A DNA stretch of 64,000 nucleotides from DASSUW01 sp963806395 (GCA_963806395.1 CAWDYI010000012.1:134576-198575); one strand, 5' to 3'; shown: positions 11,901 through 19,351, numbered from the stretch's first letter. The notes: generated by a model not told the origin, from the sequence alone. Translations and numbers: made by a program.

Positions 11901-11913
11901 AGGGCAAGCTCAT
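8890..11913 (-). CDS. Large membrane-anchored TPR-repeat protein
   Basis: A 1,007-residue protein starting at ATG 11913. Residues ~45-75 form a strong membrane segment (WLVIVAVALLVVPWLLNRLL), and a weaker hydrophobic stretch follows near residue 95 (VLGVSAAILALRWI). Residues ~110-290 form a globular region of unknown fold, containing AVKGLATLLVAELSRLHELY and the glycine-rich turn GGTGTGTEPG. From ~300 to the end the protein is helical repeats typical of TPR arrays (LAYYNLGVIYSKLAE, AIYALAVHEFARIE, ENPVFWAHLAAAHAAAGN). The layout suggests a membrane-tethered scaffold, but which side of the membrane the repeats face is not determined. There are no catalytic motifs. It is monocistronic, divergent from the glycogen phosphorylase gene and convergent with the BTAD regulator. 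Function unknown. Confidence 0.8.
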   Translation of the reverse strand: MSLPYVRTFAMAVLEAVVHTQRRFRVWLYRWAGSLHRRTSRGWGPVARWLVIVAVALLVVPWLLNRLLSFVDREVWNELTAGGGTVGEWWSVQNVLGVSAAILALRWITRARERVVIEEFVDYTNKDAQAVKGLATLLVAELSRLHELYGRVNDQLSTPMSVGVQQRGGTGTGTEPGAFLSVRADDVTGTLNDAIATESKVQVGGITIPIGFVLSLLGRIARGPRIIGSVHYTDALGGPKLTAQIVGRGKSQQWRVDAPAGAQPFDKAFLDPMVAELGCRMFNDLTLRGSVRWRGIRAFTDYLELYWLSHRTPRDRAGNLKEAEARLLEAVAEDETFDLAYYNLGVIYSKLAETEHAAAQASDYVTKHDDPGTAYQARLESALTAFNRAVTLNRDRVEAIYALAVHEFARIEAGGGKADLDGIVCRCERVLELDARHAQAHDLMGMALLALGQADKAEHHHGRAVRLSWRRLRTAEFSERSVPPTTDSAIPGAQANIAAALHNLAKAGHTRPTNECRQLRLARAERLYGRAAALAPTETRAATLLAHGEMLDDVLRKPEKALECYDAALKIDPENPVFWAHLAAAHAAAGNVDKARRLADSALNELAPVYRRTLELHHPKALIAMRDNTLRALGRAYDALHQPDDVARIEQIDGLWSTLEQATATKDVRTLKALKADLAPERLWEREQVQIALARTLGRRWRWRAATREYADLIAMLAQHRPAGIVQHSLHAKHAKALRRTNRYHEALVEAARGQLQDPLSASARREVGKAHFALLQFEEALDAWKHTLWLTPNDPYLHWKVAFCHWSVAQDRRDASARRDALTAAADGFVQAATLFGVRNAKGWAWSQLWAGRVQAELGDHDDAVRHLRSATGCQHTEIAGALLLGEEYRTVGEESLSRVHLERAHAATAAPPARRNVDADWGETLSAGEVAVRSAVGLGLGELEADNDYTQALARAAEARARTAAIKDPRAAARCKAAVADLEGRAGRAAQRNGTRPEGSMAFSR

Positions 11914-12029
11914 GTGCGCAGCCTCCGCCCCCTGGGTTTCCGCCAGGTTGGGAATGGCTTTGCGCGGGATTACTCACCAAATCGCGACCCGCGGCGCATC
12001 GCGGACGCGGTTCCGCTAGACCGTAGGGC

Positions 12030-14186
12030 GTGCAAGCAGGTTCCTCCGATCTCAGCGCGGCCGCTGCCGCCCTCCGCTCACGCGTCCCCGAACCGCTCGG
12101 GGCGCTCGCGGACATCGCCTACAACTACCGCTGGTCGTGGACGCCCGGCGGCGCCGAGCTTCTCGCCTCGATCGACCCGCGGCGCTGGGAGCTGTGCCTC
12201 GGCAACCCGGTCCGGCTGCTCGAAGAGGTCCCGCCCGCCACGCTCGCGCGGCTGGCCGGGGACGAGGAGTTCCTCGGCCGCGTCGCCGATCTGAAGGCGG
12301 CGATCGACGAGCGGCTCGAGGAGCCGCTCCTGACGGAGCCGGTGACGGCGGACCGCCCGGCGGCGTTCTTCTGCGCCGAGTACGCGATCCACAAGTCGCT
12401 GCCGGTCTACTCCGGCGGCCTCGGCGTGCTTGCGGGCGACATTCTCAAGGAGGCCTCCGACATGGGGCTTCCGCTGGTCGCGGTCGGGCTGATGTACCGC
12501 CACGGCTACTTCCGCCAGCGGATCGACGCCTCCGGCTGGCAGCACGAGTACTGGGTCGAGACCGATCCGGACCGCGTCCCGGCGGCGCTGGTCACCGGTG
12601 ACGACGGCGAGCCGGTCACGGTGTCGGTGCCGATCGGCGACCGCGAGGTGATCGCGCAGATCTGGCGCGTCGACGTCGGGCGCGTGCCGCTGCTCCTGCT
12701 CGACGCCGACCGGCCGGAGAACGACCTGACCGACCGCTGGATCACGTCGCGGCTGTACGTCGGTGACGCCGGGATGCGCCTCGGGCAGTACGCGCTGCTC
12801 GGCATCGGCGGCGTACGGGCGCTGCGCCTGCTCGGGATCGATCCCGGCGTCGTGCACCTCAACGAGGGCCACGCCGCACTCGCCTGCCTGGAGCTTGCGC
12901 GCGCCGAGCGCGAGGTGTCCGGAGCGTCGGTCGAGGATGCGTTCGAGACCGTCCGGCGACGCACCGTGTTCACCACGCACACCCCGGTGCCGGCCGGCAA
13001 CGACACCTACCCGGCGGCGCAGATGACGGAGATGCTGTCCGGGATCGCGGCCGCGCTGGGCGTCGATCCGGACGAGCTCGTGCGGCGCGGCAGGACCCAC
13101 CCCGACGAGGACGCGGAGCCGTTCGGCGTGACCCAGTTCGCGCTGCGCTCGAGCCGGATCGCCAACGCGGTCTCCAAGCGCCACGGGGAGGTCGCGCGAG
13201 AGATGTGGAACGTGCTGTGGCCCGACCGGCCGGTCGGCGAGGTCCCGATCACGCACGTGACCAACGGCGCACACATCCCGACCTGGCTCGGCGCGCCGAT
13301 GCGCGAGCTGCTCGACCGCCACCTCGGCGACGGCTGGACCGACCGCGCCGTCGACCCGGCGACGTGGGAGGCGCTCGACTCGATCCCGGACAGGGACCTG
13401 TGGGCCGCGCGCAGCGCCCAGCGGCGCGACCTGATCGACGTCGTGCGCGAGCGGAGCGTGATGGACCGGCTGGGCCGCGGCGACACCGCGGAGTACGTGC
13501 GGGCGGCGGTGAACGCGCTCGACCCGGACATGCTCACGATCGGCTTCGCGCGCCGGGTCGCGACGTACAAGCGACTCGACCTGCTGCTGCGCGACGTGGA
13601 CCGCGCGCTCGCGCTGCTCGGAGACACAGAGCGCCCGGTGCAGCTGATCCTCGCCGGCAAGGCGCACCCGCGCGACGACGACGGCAAGCGGCTGGTGCAG
13701 CGGCTGTTCGCGATGAAGAGCCACATGGACGTCGCCCGCCGCGTCGTCTACCTCGACGACTACGACCTCGCGCTCGGGGCGGCGATGGTGCGCGGCTGCG
13801 ACGTCTGGGTCAACGTGCCGCGGCCGCCGCTCGAGGCGAGCGGGACCAGCGGCATCAAGTCTGCGATGAACGGCGGGCTGCAGCTGAGCGTGCTCGACGG
13901 CTGGTGGCCGGAGGCGTACGGCGACGGCAACGGCTGGGCGATCTCCGGCGAGGTCGATCACGACCACGGAGCGCAGGACTGGCGCGACGCCGCCGAGCTG
14001 TACCGGATCCTGTCCGAGGAGGCGGTGCCGACGTACTACGGGCGCGGCACGGACGGGCTCCCGGCCGGCTGGCTGGCGATGGTCCGTGCGTCGCTGCGCA
14101 CGATCGGCCCCGGCTTCGGAGCCGGCCGGATGGTGCGCGACTACGCCGAGCGGATCTATCCGGCGGACGTGGTGGCGCACGCGTAG
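12030..14186 (+). CDS. glgP: Alpha-glucan (glycogen/maltodextrin) phosphorylase, short GT35 type
   Basis: This cytosolic enzyme releases glucose-1-phosphate from alpha-1,4-glucans using pyridoxal phosphate. The 718 residues fit the shorter 'alpha-glucan family phosphorylase' branch rather than the ~830-residue animal/E. coli type. Visible family blocks are NYRWSWTPGGAELL, FFCAEYAIHKSLPVYSGGLGVLAGDILKEAS, GLMYRHGYFRQ, VTNGAHIPTWL and RRVATYKRLDLLL. The PLP lysine is Lys610 within EASGTSGIKSAMNGG. The start is GTG 12030, with no strong ribosome binding site. The product would feed glucose-1-phosphate to the phosphoglucomutase encoded at 27.7-29.4 kb. The EVE-domain gene starts 2 nt after the stop, so the two are probably co-transcribed. 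Confidence 0.93.
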   Translation: MQAGSSDLSAAAAALRSRVPEPLGALADIAYNYRWSWTPGGAELLASIDPRRWELCLGNPVRLLEEVPPATLARLAGDEEFLGRVADLKAAIDERLEEPLLTEPVTADRPAAFFCAEYAIHKSLPVYSGGLGVLAGDILKEASDMGLPLVAVGLMYRHGYFRQRIDASGWQHEYWVETDPDRVPAALVTGDDGEPVTVSVPIGDREVIAQIWRVDVGRVPLLLLDADRPENDLTDRWITSRLYVGDAGMRLGQYALLGIGGVRALRLLGIDPGVVHLNEGHAALACLELARAEREVSGASVEDAFETVRRRTVFTTHTPVPAGNDTYPAAQMTEMLSGIAAALGVDPDELVRRGRTHPDEDAEPFGVTQFALRSSRIANAVSKRHGEVAREMWNVLWPDRPVGEVPITHVTNGAHIPTWLGAPMRELLDRHLGDGWTDRAVDPATWEALDSIPDRDLWAARSAQRRDLIDVVRERSVMDRLGRGDTAEYVRAAVNALDPDMLTIGFARRVATYKRLDLLLRDVDRALALLGDTERPVQLILAGKAHPRDDDGKRLVQRLFAMKSHMDVARRVVYLDDYDLALGAAMVRGCDVWVNVPRPPLEASGTSGIKSAMNGGLQLSVLDGWWPEAYGDGNGWAISGEVDHDHGAQDWRDAAELYRILSEEAVPTYYGRGTDGLPAGWLAMVRASLRTIGPGFGAGRMVRDYAERIYPADVVAHA

Positions 14187-14188
14187 CG

Positions 14189-14581
14189 GTGGGCTACTGG
14201 CTCAAGGCGATCGGCCACGCCCGCGGCCCGCTGAGCGAGCGCTGGCTGGACGAGCGCCCTGAGCTGCTCCACCGCACCGGCTTCCCGCGCCGGCCGCGGA
14301 TCGCGGTCGGCGACCGGCTGGTGCTCTACGCGTCCGTCTGGAGGCGCGTATTCGCGATCGCCGAGGTGCTCGGCGAGCCAGAGCCGCGCGACCATCCGCG
14401 CTGGCCGTGGACGGTCGCGATCGAGACCCTGCTCGTCGTCCCGGTGCTCGACGCCGCGCCGCCGGTCGAGTCGATCGGCGTCGCCGCCCGGTCGATGAGC
14501 CAGCAGTCCCACATCCGGATCGAGGCCGAGCACTACGACCGAGCCGTCGAGGCACTCGCCTCCGTCGCGGCGATCCGATAG
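14189..14581 (+). CDS. EVE/PUA-like domain protein
   Basis: A 130-residue protein. The chosen start is GTG 14189, which sits 2 nt after the glgP stop and gives VGYWLKAIGHARGP; the open frame extends upstream inside glgP but that part is shadow. The N-terminal YWLKA block, the central GDRLVLYASVWRRVFAIAEVLGEPEP strand pattern and the late SQQSHIRIEAEHYDRAVEAL helix fit small EVE-domain (PUA-like) proteins. These are thought to bind modified nucleotides, but their role in bacteria is mostly unproven. No functional link to glycogen metabolism is evident beyond adjacency. It is followed directly by the tandem palindromes at 14580-14626. Confidence 0.6.
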   Translation: MGYWLKAIGHARGPLSERWLDERPELLHRTGFPRRPRIAVGDRLVLYASVWRRVFAIAEVLGEPEPRDHPRWPWTVAIETLLVVPVLDAAPPVESIGVAARSMSQQSHIRIEAEHYDRAVEALASVAAIR

Positions 14582-14626
14582 GGGTCTGACCCCTGTTCGG
14601 GCGCCCTAACAGGGGTCTGACCCCTG
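14580..14626. repeat. Two tandem copies of a palindromic repeat
   Basis: The 15-bp near-perfect palindrome AGGGGTCTGACCCCT occurs at 14580-14594 and again at 14611-14625. A short spacer between them ends in CTAAC, and the same CTAAC-like tail follows the second copy. The first copy overlaps the EVE-gene stop codon. Each copy can form a 7-bp hairpin in RNA. The pair sits between two rightward genes, so it may be a REP-like repeat, a transcript-end structure or a protein-binding site. Confidence 0.75.
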
Positions 14627-14651
14627 TTTGGCTCGCCTAACCTTCGGGGCT

Positions 14652-15029
14652 GTGTTCGAGCAGCTCTCCGAGGCCGTGTTCGCCGTTTCTCCGGCCATTC
14701 GCTATGTGGCGCTGGGTCGCGGGCAGGACGTGCAGCTCAAGGAGCGCGCGGAACTGGCCGGCGCGTCGTCGAGCGAGTCGGATCGCTACGAGGAGCTGCT
14801 GGTCAACCCGACGCTGCTGACGCTCGCTCGGCAGCGGGGTGAGATCGACTGCAGAGGGCTCGACTACCTGATCGTGGCCTACGGCTCGTTCTTCCAGCTC
14901 GTGCTGCCGCTCGCCGACGGCCACCTGTCGGTCGCGATCGAGCGCTCGCAGGCGCCGACCGACCTGGTCGAGCCGATCCGTGCGGCGATCCGCGGCCAGG
15001 ACCTCAGTCCGGCAGCAGCGGCATCGTGA
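14652..15029 (+). CDS. Small hypothetical protein, possibly roadblock/profilin-like
   Basis: A 125-residue protein from GTG 14652; an in-frame TTG at 14628 would begin at the edge of the upstream palindrome, so GTG is preferred. The sequence opens FEQLSEAVFAVSPAIRYVALG and ends with a beta-rich part (LDYLIVAYGSFFQLVLPLADGHLSVAIERSQ) followed by a helix. That strand-strand-helix order and length resemble roadblock/LC7 or profilin-like regulatory subunits, but I cannot assign a family with certainty. There is no signal peptide or catalytic motif. It overlaps the 3' end of dinB by 26 bp on the opposite strand. Confidence 0.55.
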   Translation: MFEQLSEAVFAVSPAIRYVALGRGQDVQLKERAELAGASSSESDRYEELLVNPTLLTLARQRGEIDCRGLDYLIVAYGSFFQLVLPLADGHLSVAIERSQAPTDLVEPIRAAIRGQDLSPAAAAS

Positions 15030-16200
15030 TCCCCTGATCGCGGCCGAGGAGCACGGCGCGCGTGATGGCGTCGGAGCCGTATCGCCTGCGCACCTCGTCG
15101 AGCACGGCGTCGAGCGCGTGGGCGCGCTGGCGTTCGGTCGGCAGCGCGAGCTGGATCGCCGTGTTGTCCTGGAGGTTGCTGAGTGAGAGGCCCACGAGCG
15201 TGCAGCCCTTCGCCTCGATCATCGGCATCGCGACGGCGAGCAGGCCTCGCGCCGTCGCCAGGATCGCCGGCGTCTCCGCGGTCGCCTCGAGCAGCGTGTG
15301 CGACCGGGTGGCGCGGGAGAAGTCGTCGAACCGCATCCGCAGGGTGACGGTGCGGCAGACGCGCTCGGCCTTCCGCAGCCGGCGCGCGATGCGGTCGACG
15401 AGCCCGACCAGGACGGCCTCGAGCGCGGCGGGTGATCTTCGCTTGCGACCGAGTGCGCGCTGCCCGCCGATCGAGCGCCGGCGGCGCCCGACCTGCACCG
15501 GGCGCGGGTCACGGTTGTGAGCGAGCGCGTGCAGGTGCCGGCCCGCCCCCCGCCCGAGCAGCGCGATCAGCGCCTCCTCGGCCATCTCCGCGACGTCGCT
15601 GACGGTCGTGATCCCGTGACCGTGGAGCTTGCCGGCGGTGACCGTGCCCACACCCCACAGCCGCTCGACCGGCAGCGGGTGCAGGAACGCCAGCTCACCC
15701 TCGGGCGGCACCACCAGCAGGCCGTCGGGCTTCGCGACGGCGCTGGCGACCTTGGCGAGGAACTTCGTCCTCGCGACGCCGACCGTGATCGGCAGGCCGA
15801 CCCGCTCGCGCACCTCGCGCCGCAGCCGCACGGCGATCTCCTTGGGCGTTCCGGCGATCCGCCGCATCCCGCGGACGTCGAGGAACGCCTCGTCGATCGA
15901 CAGCCCCTCGACCAGCGGCGAGGTGTTGTGGAACACCTTGAACACCGCCTTGCTCGCCTCGACGTACGCCGAGAACCGCGCGTCGACGACGACGGCATCC
16001 GGGCACAGCCGGCGCGCCTCCCTCCCGCCCATCGCCGTGCGGACGCCCCGCGCCTTCGCCTCGTAGCTCGCCGCGAGCACCACGCCGCCGCCGACGATCA
16101 CCGGGCGGCCGCGCAGGCGAGGGTCGTCCCGCTGCTCGACCGACGCATAGAACGCATCGAGGTCCGCGTGCAGGATGTTGGCCTCTCGTGACACGAACAC
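15004..16200 (-). CDS. dinB: DNA polymerase IV (Y-family translesion polymerase)
   Basis: A 398-residue Y-family polymerase that copies past damaged bases. The N-terminal catalytic block is NILHADLDAFYASVEQRDD, whose first Asp binds metal. It is followed by GGGVVLAASYEAKARGVRTAMG and the second acidic site LSIDEAFLDVRG. Helix-hairpin-helix residues lie in the region LWGVGTVTAGKLHGHGITTVSD, and the little-finger domain follows. GTG 16200 is the first start; GTG 16194 (V3) is equally possible. The LexA-type palindrome at 16194-16207 covers this start, so the message may be leaderless or the start slightly downstream. The tail lacks an obvious QxxLF beta-clamp motif near the end, although other clamp motifs could be missed by eye. 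Confidence 0.93.
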   Translation of the reverse strand: MFVSREANILHADLDAFYASVEQRDDPRLRGRPVIVGGGVVLAASYEAKARGVRTAMGGREARRLCPDAVVVDARFSAYVEASKAVFKVFHNTSPLVEGLSIDEAFLDVRGMRRIAGTPKEIAVRLRREVRERVGLPITVGVARTKFLAKVASAVAKPDGLLVVPPEGELAFLHPLPVERLWGVGTVTAGKLHGHGITTVSDVAEMAEEALIALLGRGAGRHLHALAHNRDPRPVQVGRRRRSIGGQRALGRKRRSPAALEAVLVGLVDRIARRLRKAERVCRTVTLRMRFDDFSRATRSHTLLEATAETPAILATARGLLAVAMPMIEAKGCTLVGLSLSNLQDNTAIQLALPTERQRAHALDAVLDEVRRRYGSDAITRAVLLGRDQGITMPLLPD

Positions 16201-16207
16201 ATGTTCG
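16194..16207. promoter_or_regulatory. LexA (SOS) box over the dinB start
   Basis: CGAACACATGTTCG matches the Gram-positive/actinobacterial LexA operator CGAAC-N4-GTTCG exactly in both half-sites. It overlaps the dinB GTG start at 16200-16198, so repressor binding would block transcription initiation of dinB. Damage induction is the expected regulation. Confidence 0.8.
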
Positions 16208-16255
16208 CATGCGACTCAAGCGACCGCCAACCGGCGCGCAGTAGCCTGCCGCGGC

Positions 16256-16725
16256 ATGCATGAGGGCAAGATCGAGGACACCGAGACCGGGCGTCAGCCC
16301 GCGGACGACGGCTGGTTCATCCTGAACCTGGCGGAGATCGGCTGGGCGACCGTGCCCGGCTTCGGGACGTGGTGCAGCTTCGAGTCGCCCGGCTTCTACC
16401 ACTCCGAGAGCAACCAGGAGGGCTTCCTCGTGCTGTCCGGCGAGTGCCTGGCGATCGTCGAGGGCGAGGAGCGGCGGATGGCCCGTGGGACTACCTGCAC
16501 TGCCCGCCCGGGACGGCGCACATCACGATCGGCGCCGGCGGCGACGAGCCGTGCGCGATCCTGATGGTCGGCACGCGGTCGCCCGACAGCACGACGCACT
16601 ATCTGGCCGATCCGGTGGCCGCGCGGCACGGAGCCACGGTCGCCGTCCCGACGGACTCGGCGCGCGAGGCCTACGCGGACCGGCCGCCGATCACCCCCGC
16701 GCCGTCGCCGTGGCGCGATCGATGA
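16256..16725 (+). pseudogene. Cupin-domain protein split by one frameshift
   Basis: The first frame runs from ATG 16256 as MHEGKIEDTETGRQPADDGWFILNLAEIGWATVPGFG to EGFLVLSGECLAIVEGEERRMA. At about 16485 the reading continues one frame over as PWDYLHCPPGTAHITIGAGGDEPCAILMVGTRSPD and ends at 16725. The two halves together make a normal ~155-residue single cupin, with first motif G..(Y/H)HSES.QEGFLVLSGE and second motif PPGTAH. One nucleotide is missing in the run GGCCCGTGGG. No enzyme function can be assigned. It is divergent from dinB with 55 bp between starts. Probably an intact gene with a sequence error. Confidence 0.7.
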
Positions 16726-16754
16726 GTTTCGCCCGGTAACGCGGTTCTTCTGGC

Positions 16755-17207
16755 ATGAGATTTCGCGCCGAAGTCCAGCTCGCCGGCAAGACCGCCACCG
16801 GCATCGTGGTTCCGCCGGAGGTCGTAGCCGGCCTCGACGCGGGCAAGCGGCCACCGGTCCGCGTCACGATCAACGCGCACAGCTACCGCAGCACGATCGC
16901 GCCTCGCGGCGAGCTGTTCAAGCTCTCCCTCAGCGCGGAGAACCGCGAGCTCGCCGGTGTCGCCGCCGGCGACGAGGTGGAGGTCGAGATCGAGCTCGAC
17001 GAGCAGCCTCGCGAGGTGACCGTGCCGGCCGACTTCGCTCAGGCGCTCGACGGCGACGCGGTCGCCAAGCGGTTCTTCGAAGGCCTGTCGTTCAGCCAGA
17101 AGCAGTGGTTCGTGCTCGGGATCGAGGACGCCAAGACGCCTGCGACGCGCGAGCGGCGGATCGGCAAGGCGGTCGACAGGCTGCGCGAGGGCCGGGGCAA
17201 CCGCTGA
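16755..17207 (+). CDS. DUF1905 / YdeI-OmpD-associated family protein
   Basis: A 150-residue protein. Residues ~1-85 are a DUF1905-type beta-barrel (FRAEVQLAGKTATGIVVPPEVV, VRVTINAHSYRSTIAPRGE, LSAENRELAGVAAGDEVEVEIELDEQPREV). Residues ~95-150 form the helical YdeI/OmpD-associated part (FFEGLSFSQKQWFVLGIEDAKTPATRERRIGKAVDRLREGR). YdeI-like proteins have been named bacteriocin-protection proteins, but the biochemical role is unknown. It is cytosolic with no signal peptide. It starts 29 nt after the broken cupin gene on the same strand, so shared transcription is possible. Confidence 0.8.
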   Translation: MRFRAEVQLAGKTATGIVVPPEVVAGLDAGKRPPVRVTINAHSYRSTIAPRGELFKLSLSAENRELAGVAAGDEVEVEIELDEQPREVTVPADFAQALDGDAVAKRFFEGLSFSQKQWFVLGIEDAKTPATRERRIGKAVDRLREGRGNR

Positions 17208-17221
17208 TGGCGGACACGGCC

Positions 17222-17237
17222 GGGCGGTTAGCCGCCC
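17222..17237 (+). terminator. Short GC hairpin after the YdeI-like gene
   Basis: GGGCGG-TTAG-CCGCCC forms a 6-bp perfect stem with a 4-nt loop, 15 nt after the stop at 17207. No T-run follows, only a C-run, so it is at best a weak intrinsic terminator. Confidence 0.3.
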
Positions 17238-17295
17238 CCCGACGTTAGGGGTTCCCCCGATGCGATCGGCCAGCGCACGCGCGAGTATGGCTCGC

Positions 17296-17586
17296 ATGAG
17301 TCAGACGATCGAGACGACCACCTCCGTCACGGTGATCCACGGCGCCATGCTGAGCTTCGAGACGATCGGCGTCGCCGACGCAGGCGCCGCGCCGGAGCGC
17401 GTCCGCGAGCTCCATGAGACGCTGCTGCGCGTGATCGACGGCACCGTCACGCTCGAGCTCGCCGGCACGACGCGCGCGCTCACGATCGAGGACGAGGCGC
17501 GGATCGCCGCCGGCACGCCGCACCGGTTGTGGAGCACCGGCGACGGCGACGCACGGATCGTCCAGGAGTTTCGCCGGACCCACTAG
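17296..17586 (+). CDS. Small cupin-domain protein
   Basis: A 96-residue single-domain cupin. ATG 17296 (MSQTIETTTSVTVIHGAML) is preferred over the upstream ATG at 17260, which only adds a basic non-conserved segment. Barrel signatures are HETLLRVIDGTVTLELAGTTRALTIEDEARIAAGTPHRLWSTGDGDARIVQEFRR. The expected first-motif histidine pair is reduced to one His (ELHETLL), with a later H in GTPHRLW, so metal binding is uncertain. It ends 4 bp inside the convergent ABC ATPase gene. It may be a small-molecule-binding or regulatory cupin; no substrate is evident. Confidence 0.7.
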   Translation: MSQTIETTTSVTVIHGAMLSFETIGVADAGAAPERVRELHETLLRVIDGTVTLELAGTTRALTIEDEARIAAGTPHRLWSTGDGDARIVQEFRRTH

Positions 17587-18575
17587 CGCGCCGCGCCGGT
17601 CTCCGCGTCGAACCGCCGCAGGCCGTCGGGCACGAGCCCGACGCTCAGCGGTGCGCCCGGCTCGAGCCGCGCGCGCCCCTCGACGGCCGCCACCAGCCGC
17701 GCGCCGGCGTCGGTGTCGACGCCGATGAGCGTCTCGCGGCCGAGCGCCTCGACGTACGCGACGCGCCCTTCGATCGGACCGACGAGGCCGTCGGCCCACA
17801 GGCGCACGTGCTCGGGCCGCACGCCGACCACGGTGCCGTCCTCGCGCGGCAGGAAGCTCATCGCCGGGCTGCCGATGAAGCCTCCGACGAACACGTTCGC
17901 CGGGTGCTCGTAGAGCTCCTCCGGCGTCCCCACCTGCTCGAGCGCGCCGCTGTTCATCACGGCGATCCGGTCGCCGAGCGTCAAAGCCTCGACCTGGTCG
18001 TGCGTGACGTACACGGTGGTCGTGCCGACCTCGCTCTGCAGCCGCTTGATCTCGGCGCGCGCCTGCACCCGCAGCTGGGCGTCGAGGTTCGACAGCGGCT
18101 CGTCCATCAGCAGCACCTGCGGCTCGCGCACGAGCGCGCGCCCGAGCGCGACGCGCTGCTGCTGGCCGCCCGAGAGCTGCCGCGGCCGGCGCTGCATCAG
18201 GTCTCCGAGCTCGAGCACGCTGCACGCCTCGGTGACGCGCCGGTCGACCTCCTCGCGCGCGAGCCCGCGGCGGCGCAGGCCGAACGCCATGTTGTCGTAC
18301 ACGGTCATCTGCGGATACAGCGCGTAGTCCTGGAAGACCATCGCGACGTCGCGGTCGCGCGCCGACACCTCGTTGACCACTCGCTCGCCGATCTCGATCC
18401 GGCCGGCGTCGATCGCCTCGAGGCCGGCGAGCATCCGCAGCGCCGTGGTCTTGCCCGACCCGGACGGCCCGACCAGCACCATCAGCTCGCCGTCGGCCAC
18501 GTCGAGCGTGAGGTCGCGCACCGCCTCGACGTCGCCGAAGCGCTTCGCGGTGCCGTGGAACGCCACCCGGGCCAT
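17583..18575 (-). CDS. Sugar ABC transporter ATP-binding protein (MalK/UgpC/MsmK type)
   Basis: A 330-residue cytosolic ATPase that powers the two permeases encoded just upstream. Walker A GPSGSGKTTALRMLAG lies near residues 37-52, the Q-loop in MVFQDYALYPQMTVYDNMAFG, signature LSGGQQQRVALGRALV, Walker B VLLMDEPLSNLD and the switch histidine in VYVTHDQVEAL. A C-terminal TOBE/OB regulatory part (VVGVRPEHVRLW) marks the carbohydrate (CUT1) class. Its start ATG 18575 overlaps the upstream permease stop (TGATG), so translation is coupled. It is the last gene of the seven-gene leftward operon. Such MalK-like subunits often serve several importers, but here a complete transporter is present. Confidence 0.93.
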   Translation of the reverse strand: MARVAFHGTAKRFGDVEAVRDLTLDVADGELMVLVGPSGSGKTTALRMLAGLEAIDAGRIEIGERVVNEVSARDRDVAMVFQDYALYPQMTVYDNMAFGLRRRGLAREEVDRRVTEACSVLELGDLMQRRPRQLSGGQQQRVALGRALVREPQVLLMDEPLSNLDAQLRVQARAEIKRLQSEVGTTTVYVTHDQVEALTLGDRIAVMNSGALEQVGTPEELYEHPANVFVGGFIGSPAMSFLPREDGTVVGVRPEHVRLWADGLVGPIEGRVAYVEALGRETLIGVDTDAGARLVAAVEGRARLEPGAPLSVGLVPDGLRRFDAETGAAR

Positions 18576-19351
18576 CAGGCCTTGACCGCCCCGCTGAGCA
18601 TCCCGCGGATGAAGTGGCGCTGCAGGAACAGGTAGGCGATCACGACCGGAGCGGCGACGATGATCGCGCCGGCGGCCAGCAGCGCCTCGTCGGTCGTGTT
18701 GCGCCCCTGGAAGAACGCCAGGCCGAGCGGCGCGGTGCGCAGCGACTCGTCGGACACCATCACCAGCGCGAGCAGGAACTCGTTCCAGGTCCACATGAAC
18801 ACGAGCACGATCATCGTCAGCACCGCCGGCCGGCCGAGCGGGAGGACGACCCGCCACAGCGTCGACCAGCTCGACGCGCCGTCGAGCCGCGCCGCCTCCA
18901 CCAGCGACCGCGGGACCGAGCGGAAGAACGCCCGCATCCAGAACGTCCCGAACGCCACCGACACGCCCGCCTGCGGCAGGATCAGCGCCCAGTAGGTGTC
19001 GGTCAGCCCGAGGTCGCGCATGTCGTAGTAGAGCGGCACGATCGTCGCCTCGAGCGGGACCATCAGTCCGAGCAGGAACACGTAGAAGAGCACCTGCTCG
19101 CCGCGGAAGCGCATCAGCCCGAACGCGTAGCCGGCGAGGATCGACAGCACGGTCGAGATCGCGACCACCGACACGACGACGATCGCGCTGGAGCGTAGGT
19201 AGGTGCCGAAATGGCCCTCCTCCCAGGCGGCCGAGAAGCTTCCGCCCTCCCCCAGCGCCGTCAGCAGGATCCGGGCGATCGGTGCGAGCGCGATCAGCGC
19301 GAACACGCCGAGCACGAGGTGCGAGAGGAAATGCTCGCGACGGTCGATCAC
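18575..19351 (-). CDS. Sugar ABC transporter permease (MalG type)
   Basis: A 258-residue inner-membrane permease with about six membrane segments (LVLGVFALIALAPIARILL, SSAIVVVSVVAISTVLSILAGYAF, VLFYVFLLGLMVPLEATIV and others). The EAA loop that contacts the ATPase is EAARLDGASSWSTLWRVVLP. Length and motif fit the CUT1 MalG subunit. It overlaps the upstream permease by 4 bp (ATGA) and the downstream ATPase by 1 nt. It pairs with the MalF-type subunit at 19348-20178 to import the sugar captured by the lipoprotein at 20180-21529. Confidence 0.93.
   Translation of the reverse strand: MIDRREHFLSHLVLGVFALIALAPIARILLTALGEGGSFSAAWEEGHFGTYLRSSAIVVVSVVAISTVLSILAGYAFGLMRFRGEQVLFYVFLLGLMVPLEATIVPLYYDMRDLGLTDTYWALILPQAGVSVAFGTFWMRAFFRSVPRSLVEAARLDGASSWSTLWRVVLPLGRPAVLTMIVLVFMWTWNEFLLALVMVSDESLRTAPLGLAFFQGRNTTDEALLAAGAIIVAAPVVIAYLFLQRHFIRGMLSGAVKA

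Noticed and set aside
9283..12294. 1,003-codon frame opposite the TPR protein
   Set aside because: Antisense shadow; composition is Arg/Val/Leu-rich without motifs and it crosses into the phosphorylase gene.
12078..14180. 700-codon frame opposite glgP
   Set aside because: Antisense shadow of a strongly conserved enzyme gene.
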